In this document: piece after piece, positions 26,512 through 33,926 of the stretch
How positions within the stretch are numbered: position 1 is the stretch's first letter
How the letters are laid out: each line of letters opens with the position of its first letter
Assembly (NCBI GenBank): GCA_041743655.1
Contig: JBGTMJ010000042.1
Location: forward strand, 1-42,642
Length of the DNA: 42,642 nt
From: JARIHD01 sp041743655
GTDB taxonomy: Bacteria > Patescibacteriota > Saccharimonadia > Saccharimonadales > UBA4665
Direction: 5' to 3'
Made by a program: the position numbers and the translations under genes
The notes under the pieces: generated by a model
The model's input: the letters and a program-made list of their open reading frames with translations, nothing else
Database searches by the model: none
Told to the model about the DNA's origin: nothing

Positions 26512-27149
26512 TGAGCCTCTCACCGAGTAAGATAGCCGCCTCGTTGAAGCAAGAGGTCACGATTATCCTGCTGGTGATAACAGTCCTCTTTGTGATGCCC
26601 TTTATCGCGGTGCTCCTTGCTAGTCAGTCTGGTGTCTTGGCAGTGTCAGCTGCGCTGGCTGCCCTGAATCCGATCACACACCTGATCGAAGTCCGCGACC
26701 CGAACGGTAACGTACTGGAACAGTTGCAAGCCTCGACAGTCTGGCCAGTATGGGGCAATGTCACACTTGAGTTTGGCGCTGATGATTTACCGTTTCAAAA
26801 GCACCACACGGGAATAGATATTGCAAACCCTCAGCGTCATATCGGTGACCCGATTACACCGTTTATGGCTGGAAAAGTTATTACGGTTGAGATAGACCCA
26901 GATAACAAACGTGGGTACGGGCAGTACGTTGTCATTGATCACGGCTATAACGTCACTTCACTGTACGGGCATATGTCGCAAACAGTTGCCGAAGTTGGCC
27001 AGGAGGTAAAACCAGGCGATCTGTTGGGATATGAGGGCAGCACAGGTCACTCAACAGGGCCGCATGTACATTTTGAGATCCGGGTATACGACATACCAGT
27101 TAACCCGCGGATATTTATGGTTGGCGATCCACTGCCATTGGGCAGATAG
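26508..27149 (+). CDS. M23 family metallopeptidase, membrane anchored
   Basis: A 213-aa zinc peptidase expected to cut peptidoglycan cross-bridges. A membrane segment (VTIILLVITVLFVMPFIAVL) anchors the N-terminus. The M23 zinc motifs are HHTGID near residue 98 and HxH in GPHVHFEIR near 187, with SLYGHM between them. Two ATGs overlap the VirB4 stop (26508 and 26511). Inside a secretion operon it probably opens the wall locally so the apparatus can pass, the role of lytic VirB1-like enzymes elsewhere. Confidence 0.9.
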   Translation: MMSLSPSKIAASLKQEVTIILLVITVLFVMPFIAVLLASQSGVLAVSAALAALNPITHLIEVRDPNGNVLEQLQASTVWPVWGNVTLEFGADDLPFQKHHTGIDIANPQRHIGDPITPFMAGKVITVEIDPDNKRGYGQYVVIDHGYNVTSLYGHMSQTVAEVGQEVKPGDLLGYEGSTGHSTGPHVHFEIRVYDIPVNPRIFMVGDPLPLGR

Positions 27150-27166
27150 CAAGATAGGGGAGAGGC

Positions 27167-29785
27167 ATGGACACTATTGATACAAGCATACACTGGCTGC
27201 AACGAGTTGCTGACTATCTACCGTGGTTCGGCGTAGCCTTTGCATCAGTATTCATCATGTGGTTCTTGGTTAAGGTGCTATTCCGAGTGTTAGATCTTAT
27301 CTACCAATTGCGGCGCAAGATGGTGCTACTGGAAGTAACACACTCTGCCTACGCGGATAAGTCGGCTGAAGCTAATCAACGTTTCGTGTCTATGTTGCAT
27401 AGTTTGAGATCATCTCAGTCACGATGGGACAAATTGTTGCGGCGGAGTGCCGCGTTCACGCAAGAGTTACCGTCATTGGGTTCGGAAGGAATAAGGTTTG
27501 TCCTGCGCGTTCCAGCACGTGATATCCCTACGTTTGAGCAGGCGTTTGTCTCATACGCGCCTGCGGCACAGATCAAGCAGGTCGAGGATTACTTGCCTAA
27601 TGATTTAGCTGGTAAGCGCGTTAAGGTCACGGAGTTTAAGCTGTCAGGGGATTTCGCTCTTCCCTTACTTGATCAAGGCAACCTCGAAAAGCACGACTCT
27701 ATGGCTCAGATAACCGGTGCATTGTCAGAGCCGCTGGAAGGCGAGATTATTTCTTATCAGTTGGTAGTTGATCCTGTCAGGATCAAGTCAGCCGAGATAT
27801 TGTCGAACAAACTCAAGAAGCATCCGGAACTTGTGTATTCTTTGGGGCAGAATCAGATACCCCTACTTAAGCCGATCCTGACCTTTACTAACTCATTCCT
27901 TTTCGGCATTCTCAACCTGATTGGTGATATGGCTTCGTCCGGCGTCGGAAGGGCTTACAACCAGCACAAAACCCAGTACAGCACACAGCAGCAAGCTCCA
28001 GTTTCGGCCGAAACAAAAGAGCTAGCCGCGAGGGTGAGTGCCAAACTCGATCAACCGCTATTTAGAGTCAGCATTCGTATGATCACCATAACATCTGGTG
28101 AACAGACCGACAATCAGCGCGAAAAGAGAATGCGAACCGCCCTTGGTGTTTTCCGCACTGATCGTCAGTCACTTGAAGCCAAATTGAATATTCCTCTCCC
28201 TGTTATCCAAAAGTACAGAGCATTCGCTTTTAAGCATCGCCTACCTCCCCTGTTTCCACAAAATGCTTGCATACTCAGCGCTTCGGAACTTGCCGACCTG
28301 TATCACTTCCCCCATAACCAAACCACCAACACTGATAACCTGGTTAAGTCATTGAGTAAGACACTACCCGCTCCTCTTTCGCTCAAAGGCAAGCCCGAGC
28401 TGGACGTAGTTATCGGGCGGAATTATCATCACGGCATTACTACCGATATAGGGCTTGTGGCCGAGGAACGTGAGCTGCATACATACCTTATCGGGGCTAC
28501 CGGTGGCGGTAAGAGTACCCTGATGAAATATGCGATAGTTCAGGATATCAGAAATGGGAAAGGTGTGGCCGTTATCGACCCGCACGGTGACCTCTCGAGA
28601 GACATCCTGAAACACATCCCAGAGGAACGAATCAATGACGTGGTATATTTCAATCCGGCAGACCTCAAATATCCTATAGGGTTTAACCTTCTGGAGTTAC
28701 CGAAAGGGTTAGACCATGACGAACGATTGCTTGAACAGAGCCGTAAGATTGACGCCATCGTTTCTATTTTCCGGAAAGTCTTCTCCGATGACGACAGTGG
28801 CGGTCACCGCATTGAAAACGTACTACGCAACTCTATTGAAACAGCTATGACCATCAAGGATGCAACACTCTTCACGGTCTTAAAGCTACTAAGAAACAGG
28901 GATTACCGGAAACGTATCGTTGCTGGCCTCGAAGATTCTGACTTGAAGGACTTTTGGCGTGAGGAGCTCGGTTCGGCTGGTGAAATGCAGCGCGTAAGCA
29001 TGAGTAAGGGCGTCACGATGAAAATTGACCGTTTCCGCGGCTCTCCTACTGCTAGACGCATACTCGAGCAATCCAAATCTACGATTGATTTCGAAGATAT
29101 TATCAACATGAGCAAGATCCTTATCTGCAATCTAGCCGAGGGAATAATCGGCGAAGATACTTCGGCCGTCTTTGGCACGACCGTTCTCGCCGAGCTCAAG
29201 ATAGCGGCGGAGCGTCGAGCGATGATTGACGATTCCGAGCGTCAACCGTTTTACCTCTACGTTGACGAATTCCAGAACTTTGCTACTAGTTCATTCGTGA
29301 AGATGCTGTCAGGATCACGCAAGTACAAACTCTTTTTGACCATTGCAGAGCAATCAACATCTCAGCAAGAGGAACAGCGAATGGTAGAATCTATCCTCGC
29401 GAACGTCAGCACGATAATCTGCTTCAAGACCGGTAGCCCCGCAGATGAACGGCTACTCGTACAGCGACTTGCTCCGGATATCGAGGTGGGTGAAATAGGC
29501 CACCTTCCAAGATATAGCTTCTATGCTCACATGACTGGCCTATTTCCTCAGAAACCTGTCTCTGGTATGACTGTAATGCTAGAGGGTGGCAGTAAAGAGA
29601 TTGCCGAAAAAGTCATCAGGGTTTCGCAAACTAACTATGGCCGAAAATATGTAGCCCTGAAGAAGAACTCCGCGCCAAGGAGCGATAAGCAGGGCAAACC
29701 CGATCAATCTCCTGACACAAAAGATCAGCAACGCAGTGCTGACGAAGACTATCCGGATGATGATTTGCCGATGGCTGGTTTGTAG
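27167..29785 (+). CDS. VirD4/TraD-like type IV secretion coupling ATPase
   Basis: An 872-aa protein with an N-terminal membrane segment (YLPWFGVAFASVFIMWFLVK), a long region of unknown fold (about 50-380) and a C-terminal ATPase. Walker A is GATGGGKSTLMKY at about residue 443 and Walker B is LYVDEFQNFATSSF at about residue 696. VVYFNPADLKYPIGFNLLEL also matches the coupling-protein family. Such proteins select DNA or protein cargo and deliver it to the channel. The C-terminal 35 residues are polar and probably disordered. It is the last operon gene and has a GGGGAGAGG site upstream. Confidence 0.9.
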   Translation: MDTIDTSIHWLQRVADYLPWFGVAFASVFIMWFLVKVLFRVLDLIYQLRRKMVLLEVTHSAYADKSAEANQRFVSMLHSLRSSQSRWDKLLRRSAAFTQELPSLGSEGIRFVLRVPARDIPTFEQAFVSYAPAAQIKQVEDYLPNDLAGKRVKVTEFKLSGDFALPLLDQGNLEKHDSMAQITGALSEPLEGEIISYQLVVDPVRIKSAEILSNKLKKHPELVYSLGQNQIPLLKPILTFTNSFLFGILNLIGDMASSGVGRAYNQHKTQYSTQQQAPVSAETKELAARVSAKLDQPLFRVSIRMITITSGEQTDNQREKRMRTALGVFRTDRQSLEAKLNIPLPVIQKYRAFAFKHRLPPLFPQNACILSASELADLYHFPHNQTTNTDNLVKSLSKTLPAPLSLKGKPELDVVIGRNYHHGITTDIGLVAEERELHTYLIGATGGGKSTLMKYAIVQDIRNGKGVAVIDPHGDLSRDILKHIPEERINDVVYFNPADLKYPIGFNLLELPKGLDHDERLLEQSRKIDAIVSIFRKVFSDDDSGGHRIENVLRNSIETAMTIKDATLFTVLKLLRNRDYRKRIVAGLEDSDLKDFWREELGSAGEMQRVSMSKGVTMKIDRFRGSPTARRILEQSKSTIDFEDIINMSKILICNLAEGIIGEDTSAVFGTTVLAELKIAAERRAMIDDSERQPFYLYVDEFQNFATSSFVKMLSGSRKYKLFLTIAEQSTSQQEEQRMVESILANVSTIICFKTGSPADERLLVQRLAPDIEVGEIGHLPRYSFYAHMTGLFPQKPVSGMTVMLEGGSKEIAEKVIRVSQTNYGRKYVALKKNSAPRSDKQGKPDQSPDTKDQQRSADEDYPDDDLPMAGL

Positions 29786-29880
29786 GCCCTTGTCTGGTAT
29801 GCATTAACGTTTGTTTGTGTTTATATAGTTATGCAAGATATCCACGGCAAGAGAGACAGATCGTGGAGTTTTGGGAAGTG

Positions 29881-29910
29881 CCTATGGGCGGTATTCTAGC
29901 CGTCCGTAGG
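29881..29910 (+). terminator. Possible terminator after the secretion operon
   Basis: An 11-base imperfect stem (29881-29891 with 29900-29910, two weak pairs) lies about 100 bases after the coupling-protein stop. No strong T tract follows. The rest of 29786-30030 shows no gene. Confidence 0.35.
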
Positions 29911-30030
29911 TTCATGATTGTTATATTCAGTTTCCGCCATCGGGCTCAAGACCCTTGATCTTCAAACTTCGGTGTCAAAGACGGTGAATACTGTTTCTGC
30001 TCTTCCAAAAGTAAACTGGCACAAAGTAAT

Positions 30031-30948
30031 TTATTTCTTGCTTAGCAAGGTACTGGCAAAATCTATAGACTCAGCTATAAATAACTCCATAGGGGTGTAG
30101 TCATCTTTGGTTTGCGCCATCTCAAGGTACTTGTAGTATGCATGCTTTCGTTCTTTAACGACTATAGGAGGAACTAGGCCTGCCTTGAGTGCCATAGCTA
30201 GCAGGATAAGTCGTCCCGTACGGCCATTACCATCACTAAAAGGGTGTATTTGCTCAAAATCTGCATGCGTTTTCGCAAGGTGATAAATGATATCTTTCGA
30301 GTTCTTATCGATCTTTCCAACCAACTCATGCATAAGCTCAGGTACTTTGAGCCAATTAGCGACAGCAGCCCGTGAACCCATGATACGTACTGAGTGGCGT
30401 CGGTATTGTCCCGCATCACCGACTATCCCGTTCATAAGCCTTAAATGTATACTTTTGATGAACGTTTCATCGATCAAGCTACTATCGTCAGTCTCAAGTG
30501 ATTCGAGTACCCAGTTGAGAGCGGCTTGGTGATTACGGGCCTCCGCTTGCTCAACCGCAGTCCTGTTGGAGAGTACCTTATGTTCAAAAATTACTTCTTC
30601 AACATCTGCCAGTGTCATCGTACTACCTTCTATGGTGTTGGTATGGTAGGTGAGATAAAGCGTTAATTTATCGAGTACTTCCTGACGCTTAATAATTTGA
30701 GACGGAGTAATCTTGAGGGTAAGTGCAACTTCCTTGATAGCTGCCAGCTTGCCAGGGTCAACCGTTTCCGAACCTACAATATCTAGATATAACCGCTCTA
30801 TCCTAAGCAATGCGTCTTTACGAGGTGTCGCACGCTCACGCAGCCAAGCGTTAACAGTAGCAAACGAAACACCCAATGTATGGGCAAGCTGTTCTTGTGA
30901 CCAATCGCTGGCCTTGAGTATAACTGTAAGCTGCTCCTTGTATATCAT
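30031..30948 (-). CDS. HTH-Fic family protein
   Basis: A 305-aa protein with an N-terminal helix-turn-helix (about residues 12-35, WSQEQLAHTLGVSFATVNAW) and a Fic domain. The catalytic motif HPFSDGNGRTGRLIL at about residues 236-250 is intact, so AMP transfer to a target hydroxyl is possible. NTIEGSTM near residue 108 resembles the inhibitory helix motif S/TxxxEG, placed before the Fic core as in class II, autoinhibited proteins. The DNA-binding domain and the palindrome just upstream suggest it represses its own promoter. It lies after the secretion operon on the opposite strand; a role as a secreted effector is unproven. Confidence 0.88.
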   Translation of the reverse strand: MIYKEQLTVILKASDWSQEQLAHTLGVSFATVNAWLRERATPRKDALLRIERLYLDIVGSETVDPGKLAAIKEVALTLKITPSQIIKRQEVLDKLTLYLTYHTNTIEGSTMTLADVEEVIFEHKVLSNRTAVEQAEARNHQAALNWVLESLETDDSSLIDETFIKSIHLRLMNGIVGDAGQYRRHSVRIMGSRAAVANWLKVPELMHELVGKIDKNSKDIIYHLAKTHADFEQIHPFSDGNGRTGRLILLAMALKAGLVPPIVVKERKHAYYKYLEMAQTKDDYTPMELFIAESIDFASTLLSKK

Positions 30949-30982
30949 AACTTTATAATGTTATCACAAACACTATAAAGTT
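30949..30982. promoter_or_regulatory. Palindromic operator at the HTH-Fic promoter
   Basis: AACTTTATA (30949-30957) and TATAAAGTT (30974-30982) form a perfect nine-base inverted repeat with a 16-base spacer that abuts the ATG. The likely ligand is the HTH domain of the Fic protein itself. Confidence 0.5.
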
Positions 30983-31003
30983 ACAATATACGAAATTGGT
31001 CCA

Positions 31004-31035
31004 TTCTGGCGGACTTGAATGACTTTCGTCCGAAC
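31004..31035 (+). repeat. Diverged 32-base repeat, copy 2
   Basis: Matches 18792-18823 at 26 of 32 bases, same orientation. It also lies just beyond the 3' end of a minus-strand gene. Confidence 0.4.
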
Positions 31036-31084
31036 ACTTTCTGAAACGATTAGGTGAGCGTGTCAAACAATTTGAAAGAGGATT

Positions 31085-32065
31085 CTATACTTCGCTAATA
31101 ACCTCGAATCCTTTGAAGCTACCCGTGATCGCCAAGCCAATGATCTTGCCTTTGCATATGCCTTTTTGGCGTATTTTCTTGGCAGTTTCATTCAGGGTCG
31201 AGCCAGAACCAATAGCATCGTCAATCAGAAGGATATTGTTATACATTCCAGTATCATCAACACTCATGGTCTCTCTGGCATTAATGATGCGGTCTTCTAG
31301 CTTGTTCAGCGTCTTTTGCGGTACGGCTACGGGTGTCTTGATTTTATATATATCCACTGTTCTAACGTTAAGGTTTAGCCTGTTCTGGACCTGTTTCATG
31401 AGCTGCAATTCCCGTTTAACGGTCGGTGGGATAAAGCCCACACCATCAATGTGATATTTGTCGATGACATGCAGGATAGCGGGCTTGACGGTATCGGTCA
31501 GCTCATTCATCAGTTGACGGTTTTGACTCTGCTTGGCAAATAGCAGCAACTGGCCGAGCTTGGTTTTACCGAATATCTCGATACTGTAGAAGTCGATATA
31601 GAAGACCTTACCGAGTGCTACCTCGTCAAACGTGGTTTTCATTTTGTACATACCATCGATAAGGCCAGCTTTCTTATACTGCCGGTACTTGGCAACGGTC
31701 TTTGCATACCGGTCTGCCGTCTTGGCAGGGTCAAGCTTGCGCTCAATGCACCAAGTAACAAAGCCGATTAGGCCTGACTGCATTGTGCCTCTGGGAGTGA
31801 TATACAAGAACTCTTTGTCGATAAGTCTAGTGGTAGATGAAGGGATGCCTTGTACAGCAGAAAGATGGGACATCGGCGGGTTAACGGCAATGGAATAGTA
31901 TACCCGAGGTGGTTTACCGGCTTTGGCGAGCTTGCCATTGTCCAGCAATGTTTTGAGCTGTTTTCGCACAGCCCGATCGGTTATACCAAGATAATCCACC
32001 AGTTCATTACCAGTTACTTGTTCATGTCTCTGTATGTATTCAATAATTTTTTCAGATGTTTTCAT
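31085..32065 (-). CDS. HTH-phosphoribosyltransferase fusion protein
   Basis: A 326-aa protein. Residues 1-60 form a winged helix (TGNELVDYLGITDRAVRKQL followed by KTLLDNGKLAK). A middle region has no known match. The C-terminal part carries a PRPP-binding loop, NILLIDDAIGSGSTLNETA at about residues 277-293, as in ComF-like and other type I phosphoribosyltransferases. It may be a regulator that senses PRPP or a nucleotide, like PurR, though the domain order and middle region differ. A perfect palindrome lies in its promoter. It follows the DGR reverse transcriptase on the same strand but probably has its own promoter. Confidence 0.75.
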   Translation of the reverse strand: MKTSEKIIEYIQRHEQVTGNELVDYLGITDRAVRKQLKTLLDNGKLAKAGKPPRVYYSIAVNPPMSHLSAVQGIPSSTTRLIDKEFLYITPRGTMQSGLIGFVTWCIERKLDPAKTADRYAKTVAKYRQYKKAGLIDGMYKMKTTFDEVALGKVFYIDFYSIEIFGKTKLGQLLLFAKQSQNRQLMNELTDTVKPAILHVIDKYHIDGVGFIPPTVKRELQLMKQVQNRLNLNVRTVDIYKIKTPVAVPQKTLNKLEDRIINARETMSVDDTGMYNNILLIDDAIGSGSTLNETAKKIRQKGICKGKIIGLAITGSFKGFEVISEV

Positions 32066-32085
32066 ACTGGACAGTATAACACAAA

Positions 32086-32114
32086 AGTTCCTAGTTTACT
32101 AGGTACTAGGAACT
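32086..32114. promoter_or_regulatory. Palindromic operator upstream of the HTH-phosphoribosyltransferase gene
   Basis: AGTTCCTAG (32086-32094) and CTAGGAACT (32106-32114) are perfect inverted arms with an 11-base spacer holding a further CTAGG-like step. The site is 21 bases before the ATG at 32065, which fits autoregulation by its winged helix. Confidence 0.5.
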
Positions 32115-32154
32115 ATATACCGTTGGCTTATTTGGCTGCATCAAGACGTCCAGC

Positions 32155-33165
32155 TCATTCGTCTATAAAATCGTCGTTTTTAGTTAGCAATAACCACGGT
32201 AACATCTTGGATTGCTTTGCCGTTAGATGCATCGCCTTGTAGCTAGCAACATTTTGCTTGGTAACATTCGCGGCAATCTTCTGGGCCATAGCCTTATCTA
32301 CGGAGAGCGGCGAATGGGGATAGATATTGTGGCCGAGAAAATGCAGGCCTTGGCTAGCTTTAATCACGACGTCATTCCTGGAGTGAACCTGCAGCTTCAA
32401 GTTGTCAGCTAGCCAGTCCGTCGCAACCAATCTGCTTGCATGCGCCTGCTTATGAGTTGGCAGGAACAAGACAAAGTCATCACCGTAGCGTATATAGCCA
32501 AGCGGTTTTAGGTGCTGGCGCACAAACCTATCAAACTCGTTGAGATAGATGTTGGCAAAGATCTGGCTGGTCAGGTTGCCTATAGGGATGCCTTGACTGA
32601 CTGACTGACTGACTGACTGACTGACTGACTGACTGACTAGTGCATTATACCCGTAACTGTCTATGACCTTGTCAAGCAGTAGTATGGCTTTCTCATCGCT
32701 CACAAAGCGTGGCAAACAGTTTTTCAGTTTCTGGTGGTCAACATGGTCAAAGAACTTGGCAATATCTCCACGCCATACAAAGCAGTTGTCATACGTATCT
32801 ATGAGATGTTGAGTGCGCTGAAGTGCTTCGTGAAGACCCTTACCTCTACGGCAAGACCAGACATCAAAGTCAAGACGCTTATCAACAAGGGGTACTAAGT
32901 AATCATAGAGGAGGCGGTGTACGACACGGTCACGTACGCTCGCGACTGCAATGTCTCGTCGTTTCTTTTGGTTCACGATCCAGTGGTTATACGGTCCAGG
33001 TTGGTAGCGCCCATTGTGTATATCTGCGCATAACCGTAATAAGTTGCGTTCAAGTTCGCTTTCAAAAACCATAAGCTCTTGGCTGGGCTTCTTATCTTTG
33101 CGAAAAGCTGTCCAAGATTGCCAAATGTTTGTTAGACTAACGTCTATGGAAGAATTATCTGTCAT
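32155..33165 (-). CDS. Diversity-generating retroelement reverse transcriptase
   Basis: A 336-aa reverse transcriptase that would copy the template repeat RNA with errors opposite adenine. DGR-type motifs are clear: RDIAVASVRDRVVHRLLYDY, RRGKGLHEAL, DIAKFFDHVDHQKL, GIPIGNLTSQIFANIYLNEF and the catalytic box YGDDFVLFLP. The LTSQ motif is characteristic of DGR and group II-like enzymes, and the nearby template/variable repeats fix the assignment. AGGT precedes the ATG by eight bases. Odd: just before GIPIG the protein has SVSQSVSQSVSQSVSQ, encoded by an 11-copy TGAC tract at 32594-32638, whose length changes would shift the frame. Its 5' end overlaps the divergent avd gene by 20 bases. Confidence 0.93.
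   Translation of the reverse strand: MTDNSSIDVSLTNIWQSWTAFRKDKKPSQELMVFESELERNLLRLCADIHNGRYQPGPYNHWIVNQKKRRDIAVASVRDRVVHRLLYDYLVPLVDKRLDFDVWSCRRGKGLHEALQRTQHLIDTYDNCFVWRGDIAKFFDHVDHQKLKNCLPRFVSDEKAILLLDKVIDSYGYNALVSQSVSQSVSQSVSQGIPIGNLTSQIFANIYLNEFDRFVRQHLKPLGYIRYGDDFVLFLPTHKQAHASRLVATDWLADNLKLQVHSRNDVVIKASQGLHFLGHNIYPHSPLSVDKAMAQKIAANVTKQNVASYKAMHLTAKQSKMLPWLLLTKNDDFIDE
32594..32638. repeat. Tetranucleotide tract (TGAC x 11) inside the reverse transcriptase gene
   Basis: Forty-five bases of uninterrupted period-four repeat, eleven TGAC units plus T on the plus strand. No reading frame of the tract contains a stop. With 11 copies the RT frame is open. A net change of one unit would bring TAG five codons after the tract in one frame, or TGA about 21 codons after it in the other, both before the YGDD box. 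Changes of three units stay in frame. Confidence 0.97.
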
Positions 33166-33484
33166 TACAATTACCTATGAAATATATAAGAAACTTATTG
33201 TCCTGAGCGCTACCCTGGATAAGAAATACCGCTACAGTCTCGGCGAGTCAGTTGTAGCCAGCTGCGGGACTGTTTTGGAACAGCTTATCCTAACCAAACA
33301 CGCACCTAAACCTCTCAAAGCAACCTACCTCATTAGCGCCGATGCAGCAGCAGAACTCACTGCTATGAAATTACGTGCAATTTTAGAGCTTAAGCTGGCT
33401 AATGAGACAACTGTGCTGAAACTTCAGGCCAGGCTCAGTGAAGCCCGCCGCCAAATTGGTGGCTGGCGCAAAAGCGTAGCCTGA
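33146..33484 (+). CDS. avd: DGR accessory variability determinant (Avd-like four-helix protein)
   Basis: A 112-aa, basic, all-helical protein of the bAvd-like type, which forms a pentameric barrel that binds RT and template RNA in studied DGRs. Family features are LDKKYRYSLGESVVASCGTV in the first helices and the C-terminal ARRQIGGWRKSVA. ATG at 33146 is used; an in-frame ATG at 33125 is possible and neither has a good ribosome-binding site. It is on the strand opposite the RT and target gene, head-to-head with the RT (20-base overlap), while Bordetella-type DGRs have avd co-directional. An 11-base palindrome lies just before the start (33131-33141). Confidence 0.85.
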   Translation: MEELSVITITYEIYKKLIVLSATLDKKYRYSLGESVVASCGTVLEQLILTKHAPKPLKATYLISADAAAELTAMKLRAILELKLANETTVLKLQARLSEARRQIGGWRKSVA

Positions 33485-33499
33485 GAGTAGTCTTTCCAA

Positions 33500-33614
33500 A
33501 CCTCACCGAGACACGAGCATCGTTGTCATTGTCAACATTCGAGTTGTCCAAGTACGGCTGGCCATCGTCGTTGACATACGAGTTAGGCACGTACGAGAAA
33601 TCATCGATGCGCTT
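33500..33614 (-). repeat. DGR template repeat (TR)
   Basis: 115 bases that align without gaps to the variable repeat at 33929-34043. Seventeen differences exist and every one is at a template A on the minus strand (28 such A in total; 0 of the other 87 bases differ). Read in the target-gene frame, the TR is rich in AAC, AAT, GAC, GAT and TAC codons, the usual mutable codons of DGR templates. The invariant block 33504-33524 includes unmutated A and probably corresponds to the initiation of mutagenic homing region. Confidence 0.96.
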
Positions 33615-33926
33615 GCTATAAACTCCGCCAGGATCACTCCGCTACCTACGCATAGATAGCTTCTTTATTTTTTCAGCCGCAATAGCGAACTCCTTAAGGC
33701 GGCAATTCGTGGGGTAAGAAAAAGGTTCTGGTTGTACAAACACCTGGAGACGCAAGCTACTGAAAGGCTTGCCCAGGTCATACTGTTTGTAAACAATCCG
33801 CGAGGCACCGATAGACCCCACCGCCTTTGGACTACTTACCTCTTAGTGGGCATTATAGCAAATGCATGGTTCTACTGGGACAAAGAAAAGGAAGAAGAGA
33901 CAAGAAAAGGGGCAAAACTCAAGTTT
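33615..33926 (-). ncRNA. Spacer between target gene and TR, probable 5' part of the template RNA
   Basis: No protein gene is supported in these 312 bases. On the minus strand an extended -10 sequence TGCTATAAT (33852-33860) could start the template RNA about 230 bases before the TR. A near-palindrome at 33641-33660 next to the TR could be an RNA hairpin. In known DGRs the template RNA includes flanking sequence needed for cDNA priming. Confidence 0.4.
33852..33860 (-). promoter_or_regulatory. Extended -10 promoter for the template RNA
   Basis: TGCTATAAT on the minus strand matches the extended -10 element. No good -35 box was found, which is usual for this class. Confidence 0.45.

Noticed and set aside
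32594..32638. TGAC tract as a CRISPR-like or satellite array
   Set aside because: Units are four bases without spacers and lie inside a conserved coding frame; it is a simple sequence repeat.
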